A DNA stretch of 64,000 nucleotides. Origin: Heligmosomoides polygyrus polygyrus (Eukaryota; Nematoda; Chromadorea; Rhabditida; Heligmosomidae). The stretch is from NCBI GenBank assembly GCA_947396885.1, contig OX377203.1, positions 2,418,001-2,482,000 on the forward strand. Reading direction: 5' to 3'. Of the stretch, positions 42,969 through 55,389 are shown in pieces. Every line of letters begins with the position of its first letter. Position 1 is the first letter of the stretch. The notes under the pieces were generated by a model. The model was not told where the DNA came from and searched no databases. It saw only the letters and a list, made by a program, of their open reading frames with translations. A program made the translations under genes and the position numbers.

Positions 42969-43155
42969 GTACAGTACGTGAATGTGGCCTACACTGGAAT
43001 GAGTGGACGCCGCATATCAATCATAAGCACACCTTGAGAAGGTTATGTAGCCGATACCTCGACTGGATGTCGCGTGTTTGCTTGGTGCCCTAATTGACTA
43101 TGATTGGCTAGCGCGTTCCCCGCCTCCTATGTAGGCCACATTTGCGACTTGTACT
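42969..43155. mobile_element. CCAAT-palindrome MITE, family 2
   Basis: The left end is gtacgtgaatgtggcctaca and the right end is tgtaggccacatttgcgact followed by tgtac. A TGATTGGC lies in the right arm. The left CCAAT is degraded. Confidence 0.7.
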
Positions 43156-43188
43156 GAAGATGATCACGACGGCTGACCAGGACAGCGG

Positions 43189-43220
43189 ATTTTATTTATT
43201 TATTTATTTATTTATTTATG
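43189..43220. repeat. (TTTA)n tract
   Basis: Six to seven TTTA units, followed by a purine-rich stretch (43270-43650, gaagaagacgag-type) without coding support. Confidence 0.85.
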
Positions 43221-43834
43221 CGCCAAAGGGCGCGTCAATACATCAAAGAACAGTAGGCACCTGATCAGCTAATACCACCGCAGTTAAAAGTGAAAAAATC
43301 AGAATCAAGAAAAACTAGATGCACTAAAGTAGATATAGACACTGTGGAAGCAAGAACTGAAAAACAACCAGCTATTTCAAACTCAAAAATGGCTAAAACT
43401 AGAGAAAAGGCTAATATAAAACATAAGGACATATGCATAATGCGCGGGTCTGAACGCTCGGGGCAAGAAGAAGGAGAGGAAAATGAAGAAGAAGACGACA
43501 AGGGGAAGAATTAGAATTAGGAAAAAGGAGATAAGCAGAAGGAACAGGAAGAAGACGAAAATATAGGAAAATCGAAAGCAGAATGAGAAGTTCGAAGCGA
43601 AGAAGACGAGGAAGCAAGGAAGAAGAAGGGATCTATCGGGGATCAACAAGATCAACAGCATACCAGAAATACCAGAAGAGCTGAACAAGGACTTCCCCTC
43701 TACTACAAGGATTCAACTATTCAACAAGCAATCTGGTGGGGAGGAAAGGAAGAGAGGTATCAGGGATTGCGAATATCAGCAACATCAAAATCGCTACCAA
43801 AGAATTAAGTGTTGATTATGTAGATGTAGAACGA

Positions 43835-44255
43835 ACTTGAACACGAACACGAGCTTGTGACTGATCACGTGAATCTACAGGAAATAATCACACAAGAAGC
43901 ATGTGCAAAATCAGAAACCAAAAACACAAAAATCAAATCAAATGTTTGGGATAGAATGGATCGCAGAAAAGAATGTCATACCTACCAAATGCTTTTAGAA
44001 AATAACAGAAGAAATGAATAACAGAAGAAAGGTGACACGTCAAATTGCTTCAATATACAACCCGTTAGGATGGCTACTACCGTTAGTCGCTCAAACAGAA
44101 CATTTCCACAAACCTTATGGAAATACAATTTCAAATAGGACTCTCTCCTACCTGGAGACCTACAAAAACAGAGGAAGACTATTTGCAATAACGGGTTCGA
44201 TTTCGTGCACACATTTCCGAGTAGGAAAATCGAAGGCAGAGGAAGAAGAAGCACA
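43835..44255 (+). pseudogene. BEL/Pao reverse transcriptase tail fragment (partial copy)
   Basis: Broken frames include ELVTDHVNLQEIITQEAC and, after a gap, RQIASIYNPLGWLLPLVAQT, the conserved block between reverse transcriptase and RNase H in BEL/Pao elements. The same blocks occur at about 47320-47370 and 49450-49560. Confidence 0.75.
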
Positions 44256-44599
44256 AAGAGAAGAAGACGAGGGGAAAAGAAAGGGAAGTATCAGGGATTG
44301 CGAAGATCAACATCATCAGAATCGCTATCAAGGAATTAAGTAGTTGATTTTGTAGAAGCAGAATTCAATTATGTTCGAATCGTTCTACGGTATGGCGGAT
44401 AAACGAGTCTTCATCATTACAAGGATCCGCTACACAAACAATTTCAACCATCGGATCCATTGCATGTGCATCAGTGCGCTTTGTTTATTTCATGGTGAGA
44501 AGCAGTGTGGTTGGTCCATTGTTGCTAAGGACGAAGAAGGGACCCGGGACTCATTACAGTAACAATCTGTGGAATTAGTTGACGTAATACAAGACCCCT

Positions 44600-45330
44600 C
44601 GAAGAGGACCAAGCATCTTGCTTACACCGAGCTCCGTCAAAGGAGCAATCTTCTATCTCCAGGCGAAACTTCTTACGTCCTCTGAATTCATAACAGCACT
44701 CGACACGTTAGAAACTTTATCGAAAGAGCAAAGAGTTACAAAAAGAAGTAGAGTTACAAAAATACTTCAACGATTCGGTAGAATGGACAGAGACTCACAA
44801 TCGAACATGAAATGGAGAATCTGGAGAACAGACATGACTGCTATAAATAACGGAGCAGTAAAAGCTCCAGCACACAGCTATTCCAATATCGCTTCTTTCA
44901 AGAAAATTCTGTGAATTCTCCAAAATTTTTAGACACAGTTCGGAGAAAGTGTTCACACAAGGCCTTTGCCGAAGCTAATGAAGTTCAACAGTCTGGTTAA
45001 CTGCCTACAAGGCGAAACACGTGAGCTCATTCGACGCTACGCAGTGACCGAAACAAAGTGTGATCACACAGTAAATCTTCCATGAGGCAAATATGGCGAT
45101 CAAGCCAGCGTCACCGCTTATTTGCAATCACAACTCGAAAAACAGAGAAAAGAGCGGAAAAGCGAACAATCGTTTCTCAATCAAACCACTTGGGCACATT
45201 CTTCCATGGAGCATGGTGACTTCGAAGTTTCGCTCAACGTTTCCTACCTGACGCGGAAAACGTCAACGATTTCTTCTCAGCACATTTGGCGTTAGGTTTT
45301 GGTACTCCAACTTTCGCCGCCCTACGGCTG
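44600..45330 (+). pseudogene. BEL/Pao gag remnant
   Basis: Frames include KFNSLVNCLQGETRELIRRY, then GDQASVTAYLQSQLEKQRKE and WAHSSMEHGDFEVSL. LVxCLxGExxELIRR is a hallmark of gag in BEL/Pao elements. A stop separates the blocks. Confidence 0.75.
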
Positions 45331-45389
45331 GCACTGATTGAAGTGTGAGAAAATTTTCGTTTGTACAATGATCTATACAATAGCGTCAT

Positions 45390-45800
45390 TACAAAAGAGC
45401 GGCCACACGTTTTTGTCGACAAGTGCGCTCACAGTCGATATCAATATAATAAGGGGTCTCGAAAAAGGCCCAACGGTGACGCCTTTCAAGGAAAACATGA
45501 CAACAAACCAGAACAGCATAATCCAGTAGCATGTACTGCAATCACTACTATCTCGGATCGACGTGAAACTATGGTAATACAAAACATGCCTAAAATGTAG
45601 ACGCAAGGGACATCTCGAGAAGGACTACAGAAGTTAAGCTTACAGTATTTGTCAAGATTCAAAGCCTCACCACACTTTATGCCCTCAAAGAAAAAGAAAC
45701 GGACAGGACAGCAAAAAGTAGAGCTAATGTAAACCACAGAGCACTGCGACAGAGACAGTTTCCTACGCACACACGGAGAGACATCGGAAAACATGCGGCA
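45390..45800 (+). pseudogene. BEL/Pao nucleocapsid region, copy 1
   Basis: At 45641-45682 the frame reads YSICQDSKPHHTLC, a zinc knuckle whose first Cys is now Tyr. Flanking frames are broken. It is homologous to 47600-48010. Confidence 0.65.
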
Positions 45801-46079
45801 TCAAACACAAGCACTGTTCATCCAATGAGATCATTTTCTACTCGCAGACGGAGAGCATCGGAGCACATGGGACATAAAGCACAACCTCTGCTTATCTAAC
45901 ACATGCGGAAATTCTCTCTCCAACTGAACAGACAGATCATACTCCGCACACATACCTCCAACAAGGAGTGCTACTCTACAAATTACCCACTCACTGCAAA
46001 GTCATGCTAATGGCTGGAGTTGCATGAGTACGCGGAAGTTCGCGACTCATGAAAAGAGGTAGAAATCCTCCTTGATACA

Positions 46080-46310
46080 AGGTCCGACTAATTCCTCATC
46101 AGTCTAGCACTCGCCGATCAATTACAATTGAAGTGTACGCGACATATAGAGCTTCTAGTATACGCATTCGAAAAAAACTACTCTATGACAGCCAAACCAA
46201 ATTTCACCATCCTCGACGTTTTGGACAATCACGGTCAAACGTACGCAGTACTCTTGTACACCATACTTGTATCAAGAGCAGAAGTCAACGATTCAGCCTA
46301 AAAGGCTAAG
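46080..46310 (+). pseudogene. BEL/Pao protease region, copy 1
   Basis: The frame reads LDTRSD, one stop, then LALADQLQLKCTR and LLVYAFEKN, with FTILDVLDNHGQTYAV following. The catalytic Asp-Thr-Gly of these proteases is Asp-Thr-Arg here. Copy 2 at 48475 has the same change. Confidence 0.65.
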
Positions 46311-46989
46311 CCCTAAGCCAGATAACTCAGAATTCGTATCATCACATCGTATTATCACAGTATAAAGTGTTCAAAACCCACCAACAATATCACCTCAAAG
46401 CCATAGATACTGTTTGTGTGTAAGCAACTGTGGAGTTTATTGGAAGCTCCATTTTCACGAATCACTTTTCCTTCTTGCCTATAACTCGTCTCATCTAAAA
46501 CAGGATGTCTATTAGCTGGCAAACACAAACAGTCTATGGAAAAGTTAAACAAGAGATAGCAACCACTAATCCGAACATTGTTCTAATGATGAACACTGGC
46601 TAACTCTCAAACCTCCAAACTTGAATATGAATTAACTCGATCGGACAAACACTGGGCAACGGATCCAGCAGGTATTTGCGAGCTCACAGGAATCAAAAAG
46701 CCAGAAAAAGCTGTCACCAATGCACAAGTTGAAAAATTCTTCAAACACACAACTGAACGTCGCGACTAATACTATGCACGATTCCCATAAAGGGCCATAA
46801 TATCACATTCCACACACAACTGGAAAAGGGAATAATAGAAGATATCTCCAACAGCAAACCGGATATGGTGCAATCACATATTGCATTCCTCGTCAACCGG
46901 TTTTGACACCGCATAAGGAAACGACAAAGTTGAGGATTGTTTTGACTCTTCATTACACTGCAAGGATTGCCCTAACTTAGCAACATCCT

Positions 46990-47390
46990 CCACCAAGGAC
47001 CTTTGATGCTCCCAGACATAATGCGCGGTGTTGATACGTTTTCGTTTATTCCTTTTGTATCGACGTCGGATGTAGAGAAAGCAGTTCTGCAAGTTCGACT
47101 CCATAAGTTTGGTCCGACGCTACTCAATCTTATCGGATCCGGAAGGTCGAAATACCCGTTACAGGCTGTACTATGCTGTACAAGATCGAGAACTTGCTCA
47201 TGAAATACGGGACAATTTGAATGTGGATAATCACATACTAACTGCTACTACACCAGAAGCGATCCATAACAAGATCACTGAATTCCATCAAATCTTCGAT
47301 GAAGTGAGAATGAGTTTACGAGAACTTGTGACTGATCATGTGAATCTACAGGAAATAATAACAACAATCGCTTCTCAATGCAGATGCTTG
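46990..47390 (+). pseudogene. BEL/Pao reverse transcriptase fragment, copy 1
   Basis: DVEKAVLQVRLHKFG (expected A motif DAEKAFLQ) is followed after a shift by LAHEIRDNLNVDNHILTATT, where the catalytic YVDD/YVDN box reads NVDN. It then runs to TEFHQIFDEVRMSLRELV. Confidence 0.75.
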
Positions 47391-48050
47391 GGCACATTCT
47401 TCCCATTATCATGCAGCTGGACTTCGTAGTTTCGCCTAACGGGTCATACCTGACGAGGGAAATTTTAATGCTTCCTACACACATTTGGGGTAAAGGTTTG
47501 GAACTACATCTTTTTTAAAATAAAAAAGAGAGTGACTGGACTCTAAAATTTTTGGTTAAATCTAGACAATCTCATCGCTGTAGGAGAACAGATCCACGAT
47601 GTTGTCGGCAAAAACGCTCACAATCGGGATTAATGCAAGAAGGGACATAGGAAAAAGGCCCAATTCTGACGCCTTTCAAGAAAAACATGGCAACAGACCA
47701 GAACAGCATAACCCAACAGCATACATAGTTGTCACTATTATCTCGGTTCGGCGTGAAACGTATGCTGAAGCAAAACAGATGTCTGAATTATGGACGAAAG
47801 AGACATCTCGAGAAAGGCTGCAGAAGTTAAGGTTGCAGTATTTGTCAAGGTTCAAAACATCACCACACTTTATGCTCTTAAAGAAAAATGGGAGAAGCAG
47901 GACACCAAAAATTAGAGCCAATGTAAACCACAGCGCACTGCGACAGAGACACTTTCCTACGCACAAGCGGAGATACATCGGAAAACATGCGACATCAGAC
48001 ACAAGCACTGTTCATCAAATATACGCGGAAATTTGGAAATTGATGCGGAA
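47390..48050 (+). pseudogene. BEL/Pao gag-nucleocapsid, copy 2, with intact zinc knuckle
   Basis: Remains of the gag C-terminus (SYLTREI region near 47450) are followed by a nucleocapsid stretch. At 47834-47875 the frame reads CSICQGSKHHHTLC, a perfect CX2CX4HX4C zinc knuckle. The surrounding frame is broken. Confidence 0.7.
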
Positions 48051-48063
48051 TATGAGCCTTCCA

Positions 48064-48308
48064 GTGGGTGCGCATAGCGCAGTCTGAGGAGTCACCAGGT
48101 GTCGCGTGCACCCGATTCTTGTTTCGGATTTCCCACCTAGGCCAAGCAAGCCTTCCTTCCATCTCTCCGGTATCGGTGGAGTGCTACCAGACTTGTCTGG
48201 AAAGGATAAAGTGCTGACTTGTTCAGCGGCTGGCCACCGCATGTCATTGTAGGGCCAACTACGCATTTAAATCGCCATTGTATGACGCCGCCCTTCATCC
48301 TTTATCAT
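48064..48308 (+). mobile_element. tRNA-derived SINE inside the BEL/Pao remains
   Basis: The head (gtgcgcatagcgcagtctga), B-box region (ttgtttcggatttccc), body (taccagacttgtctgg) and 3' end (cgcccttcatcctttatc) are in order on the plus strand. The conserved tail motif itself is deleted. Confidence 0.8.
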
Positions 48309-48474
48309 TATGATCCATCTAAATGGACAGATAGGATCATACTTCGCACTCACAGCTTCAACGAGGCATGCTACTCTCCAGATTACATACCACCTTACAG
48401 TAAACTAATGCCAATGGCAGGCGCAATGGCAGGAGTTGCAGGAGTATGTGGGAAGTTCGCCACTCCTAGAAATC

Positions 48475-48830
48475 CTTGATACAAGGTCGATTTATCGCTC
48501 TAGCACTCGCCGATGAATTACAGCTGAAGTGTACGCGACGTAGAGGACTTTTAGTGTACGCGTTCGGAAGAAGCCAACCTATGACAACCAAACCAAGTTA
48601 TACCATCCTCAACATTTTGGATAGTCACGGTCAAAAATACGCAATACGCCTGAGCACCATATCAGTATTAACGAGTAAAAGTCAGACGATCCAGCTAAGC
48701 CTAGAGCATTCCGCGTTCCTATCGCAGGGCAATATAAAGCCGTCGAACCCATCCCCTTCAACAATATCACTTCAAAGCCACATGTCCTGCTCAGAGATGA
48801 GGTTTGGAGCGTAACACTCCCAAGATTCAC
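48475..48830 (+). pseudogene. BEL/Pao protease region, copy 2
   Basis: It begins at LDTR-S and continues, in another frame, with ALADELQLKCTRR, GLLVYAFGRSQPM and SYTILNILDSHGQKYAI. It parallels copy 1. Confidence 0.7.
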
Positions 48831-49189
48831 TCTGACATCTGGCCTATAACTCGTCTCATCTAAACCAGGATATATGTTGGCTGGCAAACAACAAACGGGA
48901 TACGGAGGACTAGAACAAGGGAGAGCAACCAATAATCCAAACATTTTTCAATCTCCAATAGCAAGCCAGGTGATGGAGTAACCACATATTGCATTTTTCA
49001 CCAACCGGCACTGACACCACATAAGGAAACGACGAAATTGAGGATTCTTTTGACGTCTGATGCAACTACAAGCATTGACCACCATTCAGCGGCATCCTTC
49101 ACCAAAGACCATTGGTCCCTCCAGACATCGGCAATGTTGATAGTTTTTCGCTCATAGCCTCACGCACCGAGGTACGTCGGATGTAGAAA

Positions 49190-49760
49190 AAGCTTCTCTG
49201 CAAGTTCAACTATTTGAGTTTGACCGCGACATTACTTGGTTTTCATGGATCCGAAATGTCGAATTACTCACATGAAATGAAATTGAACTTATGCGAATAT
49301 GTGGTCAGTCACATGGATCTACAGGAAATAATCCCACAGGAAGCATGGCAAAGTGAAAACACAAAAAATGCTTGGTGTAGAATGGAACGCAGAAGAGGAT
49401 CTCATACATATCAATTTCTCACCCACGCAATGACAGAGGAAAGGTGACACGTCAAATCGCTTCAGTATACGAACCGCTAGGATGGCTAGTACCTCTAGTT
49501 GCTCAAAGAAAACATTTCCAACAGACCTTATGGAAATACATTTTTAAATAGGACATCTGTGAACACTTATGAAAACAGATTTTCAAATAGGACACAAAAC
49601 ACTTCCAACAAACCTTATGGAAATAAATTTTCAAATAGAACACTATCCTTTTTGATGATCTTCAAACACAAGGGAAACTATCTGCAATAACGCGGTCGAT
49701 TTCGAACACACATTTTCTAGGCGACTCTTACGACACATTATTATTTACAAAATCGCAGTT
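49190..49760 (+). pseudogene. BEL/Pao reverse transcriptase tail, copy 2
   Basis: LFEFDRDITWFSWIRNVE, then DLQEIIPQEAW, then RQIASVYEPLGWLVPLVAQR and KHFQQTLWKY. A short internal direct repeat (acatttccaacagacctta, near 49510 and 49600) duplicates the HFQQTLWK block. Confidence 0.75.
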
Positions 49761-50034
49761 TTGTGGATGCTAGTGGAACCGCCATAGCTGCGGCGCTCAT
49801 ACTTTTAACGAGGAGCAGTCTACACTAATCATAGCGAAACGCAAAACTTCATAACTTAAGACAACCATTACAGTACCAAAAATGGAAATGAACGGCTTGA
49901 CTATGTCAACACTACTATTTCGGTTGGTATCGAAGCCTTGAGAGCACAACCATCGTGTTTATCAAAGACACATTTAATGAAGTGACTCCAATCAGACGAA
50001 GAAGCACTACCACGCGGTAAGAAGTAGAGATGTA

Positions 50035-50730
50035 GCGACCGATCGCGAAGGAGTTCACCTCAAACTTGGGTAATTAAACCTTTATTTTAATAAACATGAA
50101 TAAACAGCGCATGACTAACGAAATAAGACATTAAAAGCATAGGCGTTAAGGAAATACAGTGATATGAGACCATAACATGGATAGACAGAGAACAACATGA
50201 ACTTAACTACACGAAACATGAATAGAAGACACTATGACACCGATTATGAGTACCATCGATATCATGAGGATACTGAAAAAAGGCTAAGTGACATAGTAAA
50301 GGCACAACACTATGGATATGGCAAGATTACCCCAAGATAAGGTTATGGCAAGGCATGAACAAGATAAACATGACCTATATGCAGGTAGAGTAACATATTA
50401 CACGATATATGAAGGATAGCGAAGGAAGACAACAATACAAAACCGAATACAACACTAAAATATGAAGGAACACACAAAAGAATTACATGAAAACAATGAA
50501 ATAATACATTATGAACACAACAAACCCAAATAGATACGCGCAAGGAGTCCGGAAGGAGAGACCACGACACAAACTACGCACAGAATGAAGCATCCCCCTC
50601 AGGCCAAACGCTGCCGGACGCACACAGCCGCTACACTGCCTGTAAGCCCAAGAACGGGGCTGGACGCACTGATAAGGGCGAAATCTCTGAAAATCAGGAG
50701 GGCCGAGAAATAGCCAGGGAAACGAGGAGA
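50035..50730. other. Possible solo LTR or other insertion within the BEL/Pao remains
   Basis: The stretch between recognisable retrotransposon parts starts tgtagcgaccgatcgcg, contains AATAAA near 50089 and has no coding frame. A 4-base gaga could flank TG..CA ends. The evidence is weak. Confidence 0.25.
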
Positions 50731-50859
50731 GTCCAGAGACGCGCTCGGCGGTCGAAATGGGGCGCGCAATCCTTCAATGGAGAAGACTTCTCGTCATTGA
50801 ACTGTGTTTATATTCTTGGACTCGCAAGTCACTTTAAACTGGGTCTCTTCATCACCGAA

Positions 50860-52770
50860 AAAGCATCCCTGAGGCAATCGCATCCAGCTGGCTCAGAGAA
50901 ATCCTAAAAATCGTGCAGATGTTCCAACAAGACAGAGTTTCAGTGCGCGTTGCATATGTCATCACAAAAGAAAATCCGGTTGATGTTGGCACGCGATAAA
51001 GAGAAGAGAACTGCACTACCATTTCTGGTGGGCGACTCCAATGCTTTTACGCACTCCGGTTAACGAATGGACCAATTCCTTCTTAATGAGAAAGCACTAC
51101 AAGAAACACATACGGAATTATCTATGAACAACATGTCTTTGAATTTCATATGGAAATACTTTCACGGCAAAATTGCCATACTGACGGCAACCTGATGAAT
51201 CCGCAACGCTTTGGCTCATTCACAAAAGCCATAACAACAGCATACACGACGATTTTCTTCAAGAATTTACTGAGCGGACATCAGAGGAATATGGAAACGT
51301 CTCTAAGAGGGATATCTACGAGCTAAGAACCGTGACAGGTGGGAAACCAGCACTCCAAGAGATCGACATTTTCAACAGGCTGCTAACCACCATGCGCATC
51401 TTACAAAAAATTATCGAAAGATTATAGAGAACTCTCTCCGCTCCTATTTAGAGCAGCAAAAGATCTGGCATAATAAAGGACAAGTATTATAATAATATAA
51501 TAAATTTGGGGATGTCCTTTCTCGACGAAGAAACAGAGCCCCATATTTCTTGCACCGAGCGCACATTAGAACGTGATATTACTCAGGAAGCACACTGCAT
51601 CTACCGCCGACTAATTGAGGGTACAGTCTACATAATACACCAAAATTACTGGATATCAAATACACCTCAGCTTCAAAAATACAGCACGTAAACATAGGTT
51701 GAAAAATAGTACATAGGTGTATCAAATGTCGACGATTCAATGGATACCCATTATCCTAGCACTACATATTTACCTAAAAGTAGGGTAGGTCGCAGATATC
51801 CGTCGCAGTATTCATTACCGACTTTCTTGATCTACCCTTGGCAACACAGTTTCAAAAAAGATTTATCCTCACGGCAGTATTTTTACGTGCGTCTTGCATG
51901 CCTTGTTCAGCAAGAAATGTTGGAGGGCACGGCTGCCGTCGAAACGCATTGCTTAGATTTGTGGCAATACGAGAGGTACCTGGGCCCGTCACGTGTGACA
52001 ACGCTCCAACTCCATAATTTTGGCGAACAACACATATGTAAGCGACATCAACAAGGGAATGTGAGATCTGGGAGATCCAAATGAGAGACATAAGTTCATA
52101 CGCTCTGTGGCAAAATGGCTTCTATGAACGTCTCAGATCAGAAAGGACGCATTGTACAAAGCATGACGTGAAACCGATGTGGAGATTACCTGCGCACTAC
52201 TCTGACAGAAGTCGGAGCATGCCCCAACTCCGGTCCTTTAATATATAAAGAAGCTGAAAGGGCAGAATTTGCCTCCATCAGACCGGTAAAGTTTTTACAA
52301 TGAAGCTTCGACATTACGCTACCACAATGCTTCACTTTGAAAATCCCAGGTGATGACACGGAATATTTACCACCGGAGAAACGTCGAATATTGAAATCAC
52401 GCCAAGTAGTAGCTGCACTACATGGATCACGCAACGCCACAGAACGCTTTCGGAGAATCTCAAGAGATCAATATCTCACTGGTCAATGAGAAACACACAA
52501 AAAGTTGCTGACAAATCAAAGGCATTGCCAAGCAACGCCAAAAATGGGAGACGTCATACTGCTTTGTGATCGAATGCTCTCACGAATTGACTGGGCGTGG
52601 CTCAATCACAGAAACAAAAACTGACTGTGATGGAGCTATCCGATAGGTGGAACTCATGGCTTCTATTCGAGGAAAGATTCGTCGCCCAATGAGCCTTATC
52701 ACACCACTAGAGATCACCTCTCCGATAAGGATAATTGATCAAAGTCAACGCAAAAAGGAGCATTTAGACA
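50860..52770 (+). pseudogene. BEL/Pao RNase H-integrase region
   Basis: Broken frames include TLERDITQEAHCIYRR with IIHQNYWI (integrase N-terminal zone), YFYVRLACLVQQEMLEGTAA with LGPSRVTTLQLHNFGEQ (decayed integrase core, expected V.CDNAP.F.GE), then PNSGPLIYKEAERAEFASI, DDTEYLPPEKRRILKSRQVV and WRISRDQYLT, ending with ASIRGKIRRPMSLITPLEI. This is the usual 3' end of BEL/Pao pol. Confidence 0.75.
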
Positions 52771-53040
52771 CAATATACAACATCTCGGTATAATCTACGT
52801 ACGCCCTTGACATCCGATTTCATACGCTGAAAAAACATTAGCATCGCTCTTTTCATGGAAGACCAAACATTATTCGGCACAACGATTTCTGTCCTTCCAT
52901 ATGTTCAACCCACAGAACCATCCACAACCACCACACTGATTCCTATCATCCGAATCATGGCCAGCAACCTATGAACCTCCACTAGTGTGCCTACCATACA
53001 CACACCTATACTAAAATACATAGCATCCAAGCCACGGCGA

Positions 53041-53870
53041 ATACATACATACATACATACATACATACATACATACATACATACATACATACATACATAC
53101 ATACATTCATACACACATACACACATACATACATACATACATACATACATACATACATACATACATACATACATACATACATACATACATACATACATAC
53201 ATACATACATACATACATACATACATACATACATACACACATACATGCATGCATACATACATACATACATACATACATACATACATACATACATACATTC
53301 ATACATACATACATTCATACACACATACACACATACATACATACATACATACATACATACATACATTCATACACACATACACACATACATACATACATAC
53401 ATACATACATACATACATACATACATACATACATACATACATACATACATACATACATACATACATACATACATACATACATACATACACACATACATGC
53501 ATGCATACATACATACATACATACATACATACATACATACATACATACATACATACATTCATACACACATACACACATACATACATACATACATACATAC
53601 ATACATACATACATTCATACACACATACACACATACATACATACATACATACATACATACATACATACATACATACATACATACATACATACATACATAC
53701 ATACATACATACATACATACATACATACATACATACATACATACATACACACATACATGCATGCATACATACATACATACATACATACATACATACACCA
53801 TACATACACACATACAAACGTACATACATACATGCATACATACATACATACACACCCAACAACCACCACT
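53041..53870. repeat. ACAT microsatellite with a higher-order ~255-bp period
   Basis: Over 800 bases are almost pure (ACAT)n. Two variant blocks recur: a tgcatgcat block with TGCATGC starting at 53246, 53498 and 53758 (spacing 252 and 260), and an acattcatacacacatac block near 53103, 53300, 53363, 53555 and 53612. All Ile-His-Thr-Tyr and Met-Tyr-Val-Cys frames here are repeat artefacts. Confidence 0.9.
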
Positions 53871-54189
53871 AATGCACCTATCATCAGGTCCACCGGTCTA
53901 CAACCATCAACACCGAACCACCACAAGTACATAATGCCTACCATCGGAGCCACTGAACGACAACCAGGAGCGCCGAAGCACCACCAATCACCTCTTACCA
54001 ACCATATCTTACCATCGCAGTTAACCTTCCTTGTCACTTGCTTTGGGCGAACGTGTCGACGATTGAGAAGATAAACGACATCAGAATCCAATCAAGACAT
54101 CGAGATTTAACTGTGATCGAATTGCTCCACGTTGTAGGAGCTGAATAAATCGTTCTCTCTACAAGCAATCAACTGCGCAAGCAACTTGG

Positions 54190-54720
54190 TCAGATCCATT
54201 GGAGAAAGGCAAATAAGAAAAAAGAAATTGAAAATGAAATAAATTCAGACGAAGACGAAGCGCACAAAAGACGGGAATAATGAGAAAAAGATATAATAGG
54301 GTGATGCGGAGGAGAAATTAGGGAGAAATGAAGTAAGTGGGAAAGGAAGCAAAAGAACTGGAAAATAAGAGACGAAATAGAGAGAGAACGAAGACAGGTA
54401 GAAAAAAAGAAAAAGAGGAAAATGTTGTAAAGAAGAACATGGAGCAAAAAGCCCAAGAAGGGTTGACAGCGACAAGAACTAATGATAAGGCGAAGACACA
54501 TGTGCAGACGAGAAGGAAAAGGAGGAACGGAGGGAGAGGAAGGAGAAGGCGATGGTGAAGAAGAGGAAGCGGGAGAAAAAAGAAGATGGGAAGGAAGACA
54601 GCTGTGATGGTTAAGAACAAGAAGAAGTAGAGAAAGAAGTGAAAGAACGTGAGAAAAGAAGAGAAAGAGAAGGCGAAGGAGAAAAAACAAAGTAGAAAAA
54701 ATGAGGACGAATTTGTACTT
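54190..54720. repeat. Purine-rich (GA/A) low-complexity stretch
   Basis: The plus strand is almost all A and G (gaagaggaagcgggagaaaa). Ser/Phe/Leu-rich ORFs on the minus strand are composition artefacts. Confidence 0.7.
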
Positions 54721-55139
54721 AAGGTTCGTTCGCAGAGAGAAAGTAGCGGCGAAGCCCCGCTAGATACCACATGGCATCACTACATGTAAAAACCGGGAAA
54801 AAGACATGGCGTTTGCGACGCTTTGACGCAGGGATCATAACTGGTCCTTTTTGTTCTTTTACTGTACCCATACGCGTGACCAACTAGGCTCCATTGCAGT
54901 TGAGGCCGCCAATTTGGTTGGATTTCACAGTCAGGTGAAGGAAGCAGTGCTTTGTGAGAATGACGACGTCGTCCATTCGTCTGTAATCATGAAGAGCGCC
55001 TCAGAAGATAGCAATGCTGGACACGAAACTGACGACCGAAGCCGACGACTATCAAGCGCTTGTTCGGTAGTGGAAGGAGATCGGGCCGCTCCACCTTCAA
55101 GAGGGGCCAACCGTGCGGAAGAGCATGAAGGGAAGAACG

Positions 55140-55310
55140 ACATTCAAGGCTACATTTTGTCCTATGTAAACCATTTTCACATCAGACTGGACACTTTTCA
55201 AATCAAATTGGACACTTTTCTAAACAAGCCGAACGCTTTTAGAAGCAAATTTATCATCTTCCAAGGCAAAACAAGCTCCTTCAACAGTAAATAAAGAGGT
55301 TGGAATAGGC
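55140..55310. repeat. Fragment related to the large foldback elements
   Basis: It contains ggacacttttcaaatcaaat, tggacacttttctaaacaag and further lines of the same style as the ends of 14630-15420 and 61325-62275. Similar pieces lie at 27475-27570 and 26310-26350. Confidence 0.45.
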
Positions 55311-55389
55311 GATTGTTCAGGAAAATTTTCGAATGATTTCTTTGAAGTTCTAATTCACTTACCCAAGACATTCTTACACATTCACAACC

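Larger units (their letters stand above)
43830..52770 (+). mobile_element. Decayed BEL/Pao LTR retrotransposon, partly duplicated
   Basis: Recognisable pieces on the plus strand run in the order reverse transcriptase tail, gag, zinc knuckle, protease, reverse transcriptase, gag, zinc knuckle, protease, reverse transcriptase, integrase. At least two to three partial copies are therefore joined head to tail. Stops and shifts occur every few dozen codons. No flanking LTR pair could be identified. Individual parts follow. Confidence 0.8.

Noticed and set aside
52905..53934. Long Ile-His-Thr-Tyr and Met-Tyr-Val-Cys ORFs up to 315 codons
   Set aside because: Pure translation of the ACAT microsatellite, open in many frames on both strands.
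54190..54770. Ser/Phe/Leu-rich ORFs of 150-166 codons on the minus strand
   Set aside because: Product of purine-rich low-complexity DNA; overlapping frames are all open.
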